A stretch of 64,000 nt of DNA from Datisca glomerata. Lineage: Eukaryota > Streptophyta > Magnoliopsida > Cucurbitales > Datiscaceae. Below, piece by piece: positions 34,273 through 45,264 of the stretch. The notes under the pieces are model-generated. The model made no database searches. It saw nothing but the letters and a program-made list of their open reading frames with translations, and had not been told where the DNA came from. Numbering within the stretch: position 1 is the stretch's first letter; each line of letters starts with the position of its first letter. The stretch spans positions 496,001 through 560,000 of the forward strand of contig QANY01007975.1 in the NCBI GenBank assembly GCA_003255025.1. Reading direction: 5' to 3'. The translations under genes and the position numbers were made by a program.

Positions 34273-36477
34273 TGTTGGAATTTGTGACGACGCGCGGCGG
34301 AATTCGTGGTGGTGTTTTAAAAAAAATTATAAAATGATAAACGATCGCATCATCACAGATCTCAAAGGTGAAAACTTTTTAATTGAAAAACACTTTTTCT
34401 GATCAAATTCAATATATATTTATATATTAAATCAAAGACTTACATGGACATAAAATATACCTACTGTAGTCCAATCAAACATCTTTGCAATTTAATGATC
34501 TTGTTATCTCACAAATGATAGACTTAGAGATCCATACCACGATCTTTTAAGTCAATCCTCAAACACACTACGATGTGGGTGAGCACGTAAAATATGTTAA
34601 AAACAATTTTTTGTCTAGATGTACTAAGCAAGTAAGATCTAAAGATTTTCGAGAAGGATTAATTTGCAAAACTCTGATCAAAAAATAATTACAAGTTCTT
34701 CACAGAGCTTTGTGTCCTTGATGTTGGGACTAGTTGATTTTAAAATTAATTAAAAACCAGATTGAACCACGAACGATTCATGGGCGGAATATCAAAAAAA
34801 TTTCTAATTAACTTATTTAATCAAATTAAATAACTTAAAACCAAACAACGTGCGCTTATGCATATACGACATTAAATGAGAAGATAAGGTTGAAATGATT
34901 TTTTCACCTATACTTTGTATCAGAGAATTTCTAAACTGGCAGAATTCATTCGAGCGTTCTTCAAGTTTTGGGATCCGAATCATGCACTTGAACTTCAAAA
35001 ACAAATTACAAATTTTGTCCACCAACAACCACCCATTAATTTTAAAAATATATCTCACGAGAATTTTGTGTAGGAATTTGAGTGTGGGCTCTCAAAACGA
35101 TTGAAAAAAAATCGATATAATTTTTTGTCACAACAGGGAGGGAGGGGAAAACGTTTTTCTCCTTTTTCTTTTTTAACAAGCAACTGTATCTTATCCAAGA
35201 TCTATCTGCAACCAGATTGCTATTAGATAATGATAAAATATAATTTTTTATTTTTATAAATATACCCATATATTTTTAAATTTCTAAAAATCAACCCATA
35301 TATTCATAATTGCCGAAATATTAGAAAATAATAAAACTGTTAGTTTTAATACATATAATCACACATAACTAATTAAGTGACATCACACATCACATATAGG
35401 TGTAGGAAATATGTCTTGGTACCAAAACACATTTTGATCCAATTTACTTCATTTCTCTATTCCTATTATCATGAGCTATTTCTGAGACTGAACGGAGCCA
35501 CATGAAAAAAGCTAAGGCTTCAAATACCCCGTGAATATATCTCCATAAATTCCCGACTCCACTATAGGTTCGATTCTGAATCAACTCTAGATTCATGAGC
35601 GCTACTTTTTCTGTTGGTGTAAATAAACCGTTTTATTTTCACGGTCCACAGAATATTTTGACATGATACCCATCATGAATATCAGTAACAAGAGAGGAAT
35701 ATAAAATTACCATTTTACCCATCTTGTTATTATTTCCGTAACTCTTTTATTGATTGTGAGTAAGAAGACACAATAGTGAATTGTCTCGTACAATTGACAA
35801 GTCTTAATCAATGACTTACATAGCCAGGTTAATTTATTCACATACCCATCAATAAAACATAAGGTGATATTGTTGCTTTCACAATCGAACTACAAATTTT
35901 CATATCTGTGAATCACGTATCTCCAATTTAATTGAACTACAATCCCAACAGCCAAGGTATTGCCCGCCAATTCGAACTCACTCATTTGACATATCAAATA
36001 TTGCAACTAACTAAGTCAAGCTACGTATTCACTTCAAGATTAAGGTAATTATAAAAATACCCTTCGGGTATAACAATCAAATTTAGAGCTTAGTAAACGA
36101 TTTTGGGCTCTAAACTAATTTGTTACTGATCTATTCGACATGTTCATAACATATCTAGGTTACCCGTTTATAGCTGCACTCTCATGCCACATGATTGGCA
36201 TCCATTGGTTCAACATAACAGTCGTAATCGGATTCGATTGTCCAGTTGATCCTAAAACTGTGAATATCATTATGAACTTTTTCAGAAGAGTTCGAGTTCG
36301 TCTGGAGATATCTCTGTCTTCACTCTTCGTTCGTTGTCAAAAGTTCCTGGACTTGAGTAATTTATAAATACACTTTAATTTAAAATAAAACTTTTAATTT
36401 ATTCATAATAATTCAATAATACTAACGTCTGAGAAATAAATAGTTATTACACGCTACTATATGGACATATTCTAACA
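34273..36477 (-). repeat. 5' LTR of the minus-strand Copia element, split by a nested insertion
   Basis: On the minus strand it begins TGTTAGAATATGTCC (36477) and ends GTCACAAATTCCAACA (34273), with short inverted TGTTRGAAT ends. It adjoins the primer site. The total of 2205 bp drops to 976 bp when the nested 34722-35950 piece is removed, a normal Copia LTR size. Confidence 0.65.
34722..35950. mobile_element. Probable nested solo LTR
   Basis: 1229-bp segment with ends TGTTGGGACTAG and ACAATCCCAACA, i.e. TG...CA with inverted TGTTGGGA. Its removal gives the surrounding LTR a normal length. No flanking 5-bp duplication is visible (CTTGA and GCCAA), so the call rests on the ends and the length argument. 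Confidence 0.5.
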
Positions 36478-38116
36478 CTTAGCACCCCAAAGCCAATAGA
36501 ATAATATCAATATATTTTCTAGATAATGGCATATCAGATCTTTCAGGGATAAAATAATAAATTAAATACAAATATGCAAGTGAAGTGGGACCTACTACAA
36601 TTGTACAATACTGTAGTGCCACGGCACTACAGTGCGTCGTGAGGCACTACAGTGTGCCACATCCCACTGTAGTGCCATGTGGCACTATAGTATTCCGTGC
36701 CAATATCTGATTCAAAAATAGAGATTCACATGTGATAGTCCAACATGCCACGTGACAGTTTCTATAAATTTATTATTTATTTTAATCAAATAAATATCTA
36801 GATATCAGTTAATTCAAAATTAATTATCTGATCTCTCAACCAATTATCTTATCTACTAATTAACAGACTAGATAAACCAAATCAAATCATTATCTCATAA
36901 TAATTTAATATTATTTAATTTCATAAATCGAATATTCTATCTCACATATCGCTTAACAAAAAATAATTGATATTATTAATTAATGATCATTTCTAAAAAT
37001 TACATTAAATTATTCAATTAATTAATTTTTAATTAATTAATCATACATAATTATCTCATAATTATATACTTATACTTACCTCAGAAATATAATTCATTTT
37101 CTAAGTTAGTTATTTTCTCATATCTTGAAATATTCACACCTTAGACTGTGTAGTACGGATGTGACTTGATGACCATGGACCCATAATCAAAAGCTCCAAT
37201 AGATTAGATTATTAGTTAAATTCTTTAATTAAATAATCTTATTTATTAATTCTATTATTACTCCACTATAAATATGGAATTACTCTCTTAGAGATTACAG
37301 AATATATTTACAGAGTATTCTCGTATAGTCTATTGATATAATCATTTCATATAGTTCTGTCCTCCAATTATTAGTTCTTAAATTAGGGCTGGTAAAAATT
37401 ACCTCTTTACCATGCTAATTACCTCTTGATCTTTAAGTATCATTAATTCACTAGTGAATGATCAATTTATAATCGTATTATAAATTTTAGCTCAATAATC
37501 ATTCCGTTCTAGAATTAACACTTAAGAGAACCAATATATGATCCGTTAAGAAAGCTTAGATTCTAAATATTGTAAGATCATGTTCCAAGCCATACATGTC
37601 ACTGATTCTCCAAAACAAAAGTCAATAGTCTGTTTTACAGACAAACCTTAACGAGTGAATCAAAAGATCCAATAGACATGCATAAGAGTTCATGACTACT
37701 CATCATTAAGACTGATCTACATATGATCATTAGTTTTGATGTGTATTAAATCTTTATGATCAATAGTAAGTTAATAAAGACATTAATCTACATCGATCTT
37801 GTCCAATATAATCTAACTATATAAAGTACATTCATTAAGATTTCTATCCTTATCAATGATCTAGATCTAGATCACATGCACTCATAATACTTAGTGAAAT
37901 GTACTAGCAATCATTCATTAAATATTTCTTTCTTTAATATGTTGTGGACTATTTTATTCATTATACAAGATCATATTCTCATTAATAAATATGAAATTTT
38001 TTTATATTTATATATAAATTATATAACAATAATTCAAAAGAATAATTATAAGAAAAATATAATTTCATATTAAAAATGTCTAAACACATGCTTTTGAGGG
38101 CACTATGCCCAACATT
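36478..38116 (+). mobile_element. AT-rich LTR-like sequence with a plus-strand end at 38114
   Basis: Ends with ATGCTTTTGAGGGCACTATG + CCCAACA, a typical Copia LTR end. A TATA box (TATAAATA, 37266-37273) lies about 850 bp upstream. The left end was not found. Near 36605-36700 there are five copies of GGCACTACAGTG or its complement arranged as inverted pairs. No internal domain follows, so it may be a solo LTR cut by the element starting at 38117. Confidence 0.4.
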
Positions 38117-38263
38117 GAATTATATGCCCCTTATATTTTGGGTTAAGAATATATACCTAGTTTTTTAAAAACATAATTTTATACCCTGGGGCCCATACAA
38201 TTTAATTAAATATTATTAATCTCACCAAATTTTCTTCCTTTCTTAATGCACAATCAAATCATC

Positions 38264-38333
38264 TCTTCTTCTTCTTCTTCTTCTTCTTCAATGAAGCTCA
38301 TTTTTCTTCTTATTTATCATCATCATCATCATC

Positions 38334-38373
<40 letters not shown>

Positions 38374-38398
38374 CATCATCATCATCATCTTCTTCTTC

Positions 38399-38435
<37 letters not shown>

Positions 38436-38457
38436 CATCATCATCATCATCTTCTTC

Positions 38458-38525
<68 letters not shown>
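38264..38525. repeat. (TTC)n(TCA)n(TTA)n triplet microsatellite
   Basis: Alternating blocks of CTT, ATC and ATT trinucleotides. The 101-codon frame of Ser, Ile, Leu and Tyr runs is a repeat translation. Confidence 0.95.
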
Positions 38526-38526
<1 letters not shown>

Positions 38527-38689
38527 GATGAATCTTAAGATTCTTCAGTGAGAAGGTGACCCATTCTCCTTCTTCTTTTTCAATGAGACCCATTTTTCTT
38601 TTTCAGTAAGACCCAATTTTCTTCTTCAGCGAGACCCATTCTTTTTCTTCTTCTTCTTCAAAGAGACGTACTTAGATTCTCATTCTCCT

Positions 38690-39220
38690 ATTTTTTAGAT
38701 GTAGAAAAGGACTCAAGTAATTACTCGATTGCTTACTAGCAAAATAAAAATAACTACTTGAAGGGTTCAAGTAGTCATAAATAACTACTTGAACCCTTCA
38801 AGTAATCACTTGGTGTATGGGTTGTTGACTGAAAAAATAAAAAACAAATATTTGAAGAGTTCAAGTAGTCATAAACAACTACTTGTACCCTTCAAGTACT
38901 CAACGTTCCCATTATCCTAATTTTTATGCAAAAAATGGCTCAAATAATTACCTGATTGCTTATTGACAGAATGAAAATAACTACTTGAAGGGTTCAAGTA
39001 GTCATAAATAATTACTTGAACTCTTCAAGTACTCACTTGGTGTATGAGTTGTTGAGTGGTAAAAAAAATTACTTGAACCCTTCAAGTATTCATAAACAAC
39101 TATTTGAACCCTTCAAGTAGTCACCTAGTGTTTAGGTTGTTAACTGACAAAACAAAAAATTATTATTTGAAGGGTTTAAGTAATCATAAGAAACTACTTG
39201 AACCTTTCAAGTACTCAACA
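38690..39220. repeat. Tandem array of short perfect hairpins, first part
   Basis: About ten copies of a hairpin with arms CTACTTGAA and TTCAAGTAG around a 3-nt loop (GGG or CCC). Copies sit near 38756, 38786, 38850, 38879, 38979, 39010, 39070, 39100, 39161 and 39194. They are joined by TCATAAATAA between pair members and by GGTGTATGGGTTGTTGACTG plus an A-rich linker between pairs. The array continues at 43409 after the CACTA insertion. Confidence 0.9.
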
Positions 39221-39798
39221 CACTACTATAATTTTGGCTTTAGATGACAGTCACATCTATGATACAATGGCAACTATCTAAAATATGTCAATGGAAAATA
39301 GTTAGGGTGGGGCAATTCGGGCATTGATGATAACTCAAAAATTGGTTGTCATCAATATGTTCTCTACTATGACAGCTAATTTTTGAGCTGTCAATATAAC
39401 TTCTTATTATGATAGTGGAAAAAGCCTGTCACTGTTCTATGGTGTAAAAACCCTCAAATTTCATTTTATTTACAAAAATATCATCCTATATAATCAATCT
39501 AACCCTAATTTTACTCATATTGTGTTATTTTTTTCTTGTCAAAGGCAACTGGTGATTGGAGTTCCCTTTTCCCATTGCGCGCTAGGTGACTTCACGACGG
39601 CTTTCAGGCGAGCTTCGACAGTGATCTTCCACGATGAGCTTCCACTCGAAGCTCAGATTTGTGTCCTTGCACACTCGAAACTCAAACCTGTGTACATTCT
39701 CTTTTCTTCTTCTTCTCCCTCGCTCACCTTACCATCCTAAGGCTTTGGATCTACATGTGCTACACGAATAAAGGCTCGATCCACCGGATCATTTATTA

Positions 39799-40499
39799 AT
39801 GGCGGGATTGCCAGGGCTCAAGGATGGGTCAGCTTCGAGTAGAGCTAAGCATTTTCTAGGGGAAGGCTATGAGCTAAAAGGTGCTTCTGTCTCTCAATCT
39901 TATATAGAGTTTACCGTTTAAATTCCTGTTCTTGATTAGATCTACATTACTAGTTGGCTTTTTCTTTTATTTTTGGTTACATCTACGATATACTCTAACC
40001 AGTTTAGACTTACTTTGAAATTTTCATGAGTTGCAGGTAAGAATACATCAACTTGTTGTTCTAGACAGGCTGTGATATCTATTTTCATTTTTCTCTCCAG
40101 AGAATAGTGATACCGGATCCCTTAAAAGACAATGCACTGGTTTACGAAGTTTGTTGGTGGAGCAAAGTTTAGTTACGTCACCAGTGAAGGATCGTCTTGT
40201 GGCCTTCAGTAACCTCAAATCTAAACCAATGGCACCTCTTTTACAGTATGCATTTGCTAGGTATCATTTAGTTCAATTCCATTGTAGGAAGTAATACGTT
40301 ATGCACCTAATTAGTGCTCTTAAACCCTATAAATATTTGCTTTACATTTCAATATTTATGAAATTAAAGTTGAAAAAGAGACAATTGATATGCTTGCTGT
40401 CTTGGCATGTCTGACATTCCCAGGCTTGTTGTAGTTAAGCCAGAGGCTATGGATCCTCCCCTAGTTTTTGGTCGGGGTGCGGGTGGAAGGAGGTACTGA
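39799..40499 (+). CDS. Three-exon ORF of 105 codons inside CACTA 1, unknown protein
   Basis: ATG at 39799 (MAGLPGLKDGSASSRAKHFL at the start), donor AAAG|GTGCTT at 39880/39881. Exon 2 is 40101-40260 after TTCTCTCCAG, ending GCTAG|GTATCA. Exon 3 is 40424-40499 after CATTCCCAG, ending in TGA. Exon lengths 82, 160 and 76 join in frame with phases 1 and 2, giving 105 residues without a stop. The middle is basic and Leu-rich, the end has GRGAGGRRY. I do not recognise the family. Agreement of three splice junctions is unlikely by chance, so this is a captured or resident gene piece. Expression and completeness are unknown. Confidence 0.5.
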
Positions 40500-42441
40500 G
40501 GTAATCATACCCTGAAAATCTAGTAAGTAACGCAAGATTCTTCGCTCTATAAGATTGTTGGTAGTTTTGAGTCTGTTTAATTTGGTAATGAATGGATGTG
40601 ATGTCAATTTTAAACATGATTGATGTTACTTTAATTAATGGAATTTTTTGGCCCTTTGGCTTATGATGTGTGATTTTATTAGAGTGTGGCAGTGTGTTTT
40701 TTCGGGGAATAAGTATGAGAAGGTGTTGTCATTTTGCTTCTCCCAATCAAGTACCATAGTAATTTTGCTGCAATATGATCAAAATATTACATCAACTGTT
40801 AATTAACTGCATTTTACTCTCATCAGTCCATATGGGATGTGTTTTACTCTCATCAATCGATATGTGATGTGTCTTCTGCAGATTAATACAATTTCTTCTC
40901 TATAATCTCTTATTTCGAGATATCAAGTTTAAGTTATGGAGCTTATTTAGCAGGTACTTAATCTAAGTTTTCATGTAGAAGATTTTGTGGAATCTATTTT
41001 GGTAGCTTTTAATCTCATGGATATAGGGTTCTTAATCTCATTGGTTTTTAATCCCTAGACTCTGCATTTAGAGGAGTATGATGATGATTTGAGCCACCTT
41101 GATAAGCTGAGGATGCCACAAATCTGATGCCAACAAGCAAAATACATGTTGTGCGCCTAGTTTGTTTAGGTACTCTCTCTCTCTATCTCAAGTGTTTGTT
41201 GATCATGAGTTAGATTGAGATAATATTGTCTTAGCTTTCATTTGTGAATGTTCTTCACTTGTTCTTTTCTCTGACTTTTATTTACCAATTTTAATTGTAG
41301 TTTTTCTCTCAAAATTCTTGATTCCAGCAGGTTGAGGCAGTGTACTGAGCTATGACTCCCATAGGTTTGTCCTTTCTATATCCTTTCTTATTGCCTATTG
41401 ATAATAGTATTTAAAACTTTTTCACTTTTTGCTGCTGTTTTTTTCCAGTAAAGATGAAAGTTGTATCAATTCATTAACCCCAAAGGTCTACACAAACACT
41501 TTTTTTCACTTGTATAATTTATCAGTTTTGTGTTCCTGTTATATGCTAAAACACCAAATATTTGGCATGGTTTCCTGCTATTTATTTTACGAATGCATGT
41601 ACCTTATTGCTTGTGAATAAATTCCATGTAATTATAGGTTGGCTTCAAGCTTTAGGTGATTCAGTTTGAGTTAAGAAGAATTGTTGTAGTTTCTACACTA
41701 TGAGCATGAATAATATCAGAAGTCTTGACTTTCAGATTTCAGTTTCTCTACGAATTCAACTTGATTCTCGCTGATAATGATTCTTGCTATATTTTGTATT
41801 TATGATATAATTTCCAGGTGTTATAATATTGATTGCTATACTTTATATGAGTATTTTTGCTTTGGAATGCATTCCTTATCTGAGCAATTGAATGGATCAA
41901 AAGATTCTTAGGGACAGAGTGTAATGGAATATGAAGAGCATAAAAAATGTGTGATGGAGTGTTGATTTTTCACGTATAGAACCTTCAATGCTTGTGTCTT
42001 ATAGTGATGATTGCAAGGTACTCTGTTTTACAAGCTAATGAAAAATATGTGATAGTAGTTGATTGCATCTTGGGAAGGAAAGCACAACACAGTCTTTCTA
42101 TGTTAGTTATAAGTTGACTTTACTGTGGCATATGCTTTTACTTATTATCTAGAGAGCTAATTTTATATGATCTATGCTGAATTAGATTTGAGATAGATGT
42201 GCTCTGGGCTGATATACTAAGATTTGTTATAGAGACAAATCTTTAAGTTTTCCTCAATGTGTTATTTTGCACATTTAATAATGCAAGCCCTAAGGTCAGA
42301 GTATTTTCCATTATTGAATATTATGTTCAAAACCATGACACATCCAAGTGCTACCAATTGGATTATGTTCAAAACCATGACAAATCCAAGCCCTAAGGTC
42401 TGATTCTTTCCCTTAGTTCTGATTTAAATTTCATGATGTAG
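40500..42441 (+). other. CACTA 1 interior between the two gene fragments
   Basis: AT-rich, with no other exon I can defend. Near 42325-42390 the block ATTATGTTCAAAACCATGAC is duplicated, together with AAGCCCTAAGGTC (42286 and 42388). Confidence 0.5.
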
Positions 42442-42770
42442 GAGCTACAAAATCAGTTTATGCTCCAGAACCTTTTGATGTGGGGAGAATCTTACAAGTA
42501 GACATTAATTTAGAAAGCCAGAGAATTACATTGACAACTACAGGTCCGATTGATGCAAGTATGCTTTTGATCATTAAAGTTGAGCATGTTTCCCTAGTGC
42601 TTGATTTCGTGTCTAGTTCATGAACTTATATTGTAGTTGATTATTTTTTCCTTCATACTAAAGCTACAAAATAGTCTAAAAGACTAACATAGTTCTTTTA
42701 AGGAGCTGCTAGTTTGGGAAGCTATATGGAGGCACTTGTTCAGAAACATGATATTGAGTTCAGTGTATGA
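42442..42770 (+). pseudogene. Captured SCAB (stomatal closure-related actin-binding protein) fragment
   Basis: Exon remnant 42442-42558, between a GATGTAG acceptor and a GTATGC donor, encodes ATKSVYAPEPFDVGRILQ, then VDI, and QRITLTTTGPIDA. Exon remnant 42703-42770, after TTTTAAG, encodes AASLGSYMEALVQKHDIEFS and ends at a TGA. These match consecutive exons in the C-terminal Ig/PH-like part of the plant SCAB family, which binds and bundles actin filaments in guard cells. Actin-binding, coiled-coil and most C-terminal sequence is absent. Intron positions are kept, so the capture was from genomic DNA. Non-functional as a SCAB. Confidence 0.75.
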
Positions 42771-43408
42771 TCTCCTCGTCTTCAAAAAATATTGTCGTTT
42801 GATCCTCTTATTTCTTATGGCCTTGTTCGCTTTACTCTATTGAATCTTATGTGAAGTTATATTTTAGTATTAGGTTGTATTGTATTACCTATATACTATA
42901 TTGTATGGCGTTGTACTATATTAAATGGTTGGTACTTGGATGATGATACATAAAGTATATGGAATATTGATTTGTAATTCAATATTCTTTTATTCTTAAT
43001 ACTTTGTGTATACATATATCTCTTAAAGAACAAAGAAACATATAGGGTTTTTTAGGGTTTTAGTCGTCTTATATTTATCTTTTTCATTAATATTTTTATG
43101 TGTGGTTGTTGGAAAGGCAGAAGAGATGGTTAAATTGATTTTTACAGGACAATATGGAGTTTTTTCATTCTTTTTACTAAATTGCATGTGCTTTGGGTTG
43201 ATAAACTAAGGTTTGTTAAAAAATATTTTTTTTTTCTTTTCTTGAACTTTAGATGACGGAGATTCCCCGTCATTGTACCCCTTTATAATGATGATTTTTT
43301 TTAAATGACTAAAGATGACAGTTCGGTAGATGACAGTCGGTCAGCCTTCATAATAGGGTAATAATGACGGGTTTTACCCGCCATCAAACCCCCTTTGTAG
43401 TAATGACA

Positions 43409-43575
43409 TTCTCATTCTCCTGTTTTTTAACGCAAAAAATGGCTCAAATAATTATCCGATTGTTTACTGGCAGAATACAAACAACTACTTGAAGAGTTTA
43501 AGTAGTCACCTAATGTATGAGTTGTTGACTGATAAAATAAAAAATAACTACTTGAAAGATTCAAATAGTTATAAA
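43409..43575. repeat. Hairpin array, second part
   Basis: Resumes with TTCTCATTCTCC...GCAAAAAATGGCTCAAATAA and two more hairpins (near 43483 and 43548), then passes into the right inverted repeat of the long-TIR element. Confidence 0.85.
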
Positions 43576-43969
43576 AAGAAAAGATGATTTGATGTGTATT
43601 GTGAAGGAAGAGAATTTGATAGAATTATTAATATTTAATTGAATTGTGTGGACCTTGGGTATAGATTTTTAAAAAAAAATGTATATATTTCTTAACTTAA
43701 AATGAAAAGAGTATATAATTTCAAATAACCCAAAATAGTAAAAATAGTAATGAAGACCATAAACACCAATTTCAACACAGTAAAGGGAAAACCCTGGCCT
43801 GCGAATTAGACAGCAGCCAATCAACCATATGATCAACCTGTTGTTCAACGACTTTGCCTCAAAGCTTCTACAATTTAACGTCCCAAACTTTATTTAAATA
43901 CTCGCAATCACAAAACAAGCACTCCAATAAATCAAACCATACCAAAAAAAACCAAAATAGCCAGACTAA

Positions 43970-44762
43970 CGCTACCAGAAAACTGCCTTTTCCTGGTGGT
44001 TTTTTCCCGGCGGAAAAGAAACCACCTGTAAAAGCCAATACTCTTTCAACTTTTGCCGGTGGTTTTGTAACAAAAATCAATGTTTCAGTTTATCTGGATA
44101 AGAGTTTATTTTCATGAAATTGAATCATTTTGGATCTATCTCTGTCTGAATTTCCTTCTAACAGCCATTGTGGAGTAGCTTGTTAATATTCCTTTTGATT
44201 TGATAGGTTTGGAATCTTTATCCTTTTTTATCCCGCTTGAAAATTACATAGATGGAGCACACACTACACATTATGACTGCCTTCATCATATTTTCCTTCC
44301 ATTTTTTTCCTGTGGTAAAAAAATAAATTGAGGAGTAGAATAATGGTGATTGAGAGAGTTAAATCTAATATGTTAGGCTGTAGCCACCATGACTGCTATA
44401 CCTCCTGGAAGTGATTGTTTGAGGCTGATACACGCAGGGTGGGAGGCTGAGGATGGTAATCTGAAAAAAAGTATCACCTAAACCAGCAGTTTGCAACCAC
44501 GATAAAACTTGTTAATATTCTAGCTATACCGGCAGTTCAAAACCGCCGATAAAACCCTATCTCGCTGTCTTTTATGACGAATTTTACCTATTTTCGGTGG
44601 TTCCGCTTAAAACTTTCGTTGGTTAATTTCCGCTGGAAAAAATGTTGTTCCGGAGGAGAGATAAACGGCGGTTTGTTAACTGTCGGAATTTTTTTTGCCC
44701 GTGATTATCACTGCCGGCATAGAGATAAAAAACCGCCGGTATTGATAGTTTTTCTCTTACTG
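43970..44762. mobile_element. Small CACTA-like non-autonomous element (793 bp)
   Basis: Left end CGCTACCAGAAAACTGCC; right end on the opposite strand CAGTAAGAGAAAAACTATC. A 3-bp direct repeat TAA flanks it (43967-43969 and 44763-44765). Subterminal GGTGG/CCGGCGG/ACCGCC motifs occur in both orientations (43995-44065, 44520-44750). The terminal CACTA is mutated at both ends, so this is an old copy. The ORFs at 43854-44117 and 44574-44765 are not convincing. Confidence 0.6.
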
Positions 44763-45264
44763 TAATATCTTGTTTCTACTTTCTAACATTTTCAAGAATA
44801 GCAAGATTATTTTTCAAAGCAAGCCAACGAATAAAAATTACATTCTGGGATATACCCATTAAAGAAAATCAAATCATACTAACACCAGCAGCACAAATTC
44901 TATGAGAAAATAAATTCACTACAACAAAAAAGGCTTAGATGATGGTGAAAACCCGTCATCAAAACCCTATAATGTTGGGCAAGTGACTGTCATCTAAACT
45001 AATTTTACTAAAAACCGTTATCAAAAGGTGCCGTCAAAATACTTGTGATGACAGGAATCCCCTTCATTAAAAGTGCCGCGAAACACCTTTAATGACGGGG
45101 ATCGCCTGTCATTATAGGTGTTGTAAATACCCCTTTAATGATCGGGATTGCCCGTCATTATAGGTGCCACAAAAACATCTATAATGACGGGTAATCCCCA
45201 TCATTAAAGTGTCAATTAAAAAAACTGTCATGGAAAGGCAAAAACATGTCTTCCCATGACTGTT

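Larger units (their letters stand above)
39221..43405. mobile_element. CACTA (En/Spm-like) element 1, non-autonomous, with captured genes
   Basis: Left end CACTACTATAATTTTGGC; right end reads CATTACTACAAAGGGGG on the opposite strand (terminal CACTA with one change). A 3-bp target duplication ACA is intact at 39218-39220 and 43406-43408. Joining the flanks restores a normal repeat unit of the surrounding array (...GTACTCAACATTCTCATTCTCC against ...GTACTCAACGTTCCCATTATCC at 38897). Subterminal regions carry TAGATGACAG and ATGACGGG-ACCCGCCAT repeats. No transposase frame was found. The interior has a spliced 105-aa ORF and a SCAB gene fragment. Confidence 0.9.
38117..43722. mobile_element. Long-TIR transposon (Mutator-like or foldback), host of a CACTA insertion
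   Basis: Left end 38117 to about 38260 and right end about 43575 to 43722 are inverted repeats of about 145 bp. Matching blocks on opposite strands include GAAATTATAT at the tips, GTTAAGAATATATAC, ATTTAATTAAATATTATTAA and CACAATCAAATCATC. The interior consists of a triplet microsatellite and a hairpin-rich tandem array, interrupted by a CACTA element at 39221-43405. Without it the element is about 1.4 kb. No transposase. No matching 9-bp flanks were found, so superfamily assignment is open. Confidence 0.7.

Noticed and set aside
38246..38551. 101-codon plus-strand ORF
   Set aside because: Translation of TTC/TCA/TTA triplet repeats.
38690..39220. Regular hairpin repeats as a CRISPR-like array
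   Set aside because: The sequence is plant nuclear DNA, the linkers are themselves repeated and not unique spacers, and the array lies inside a transposon.
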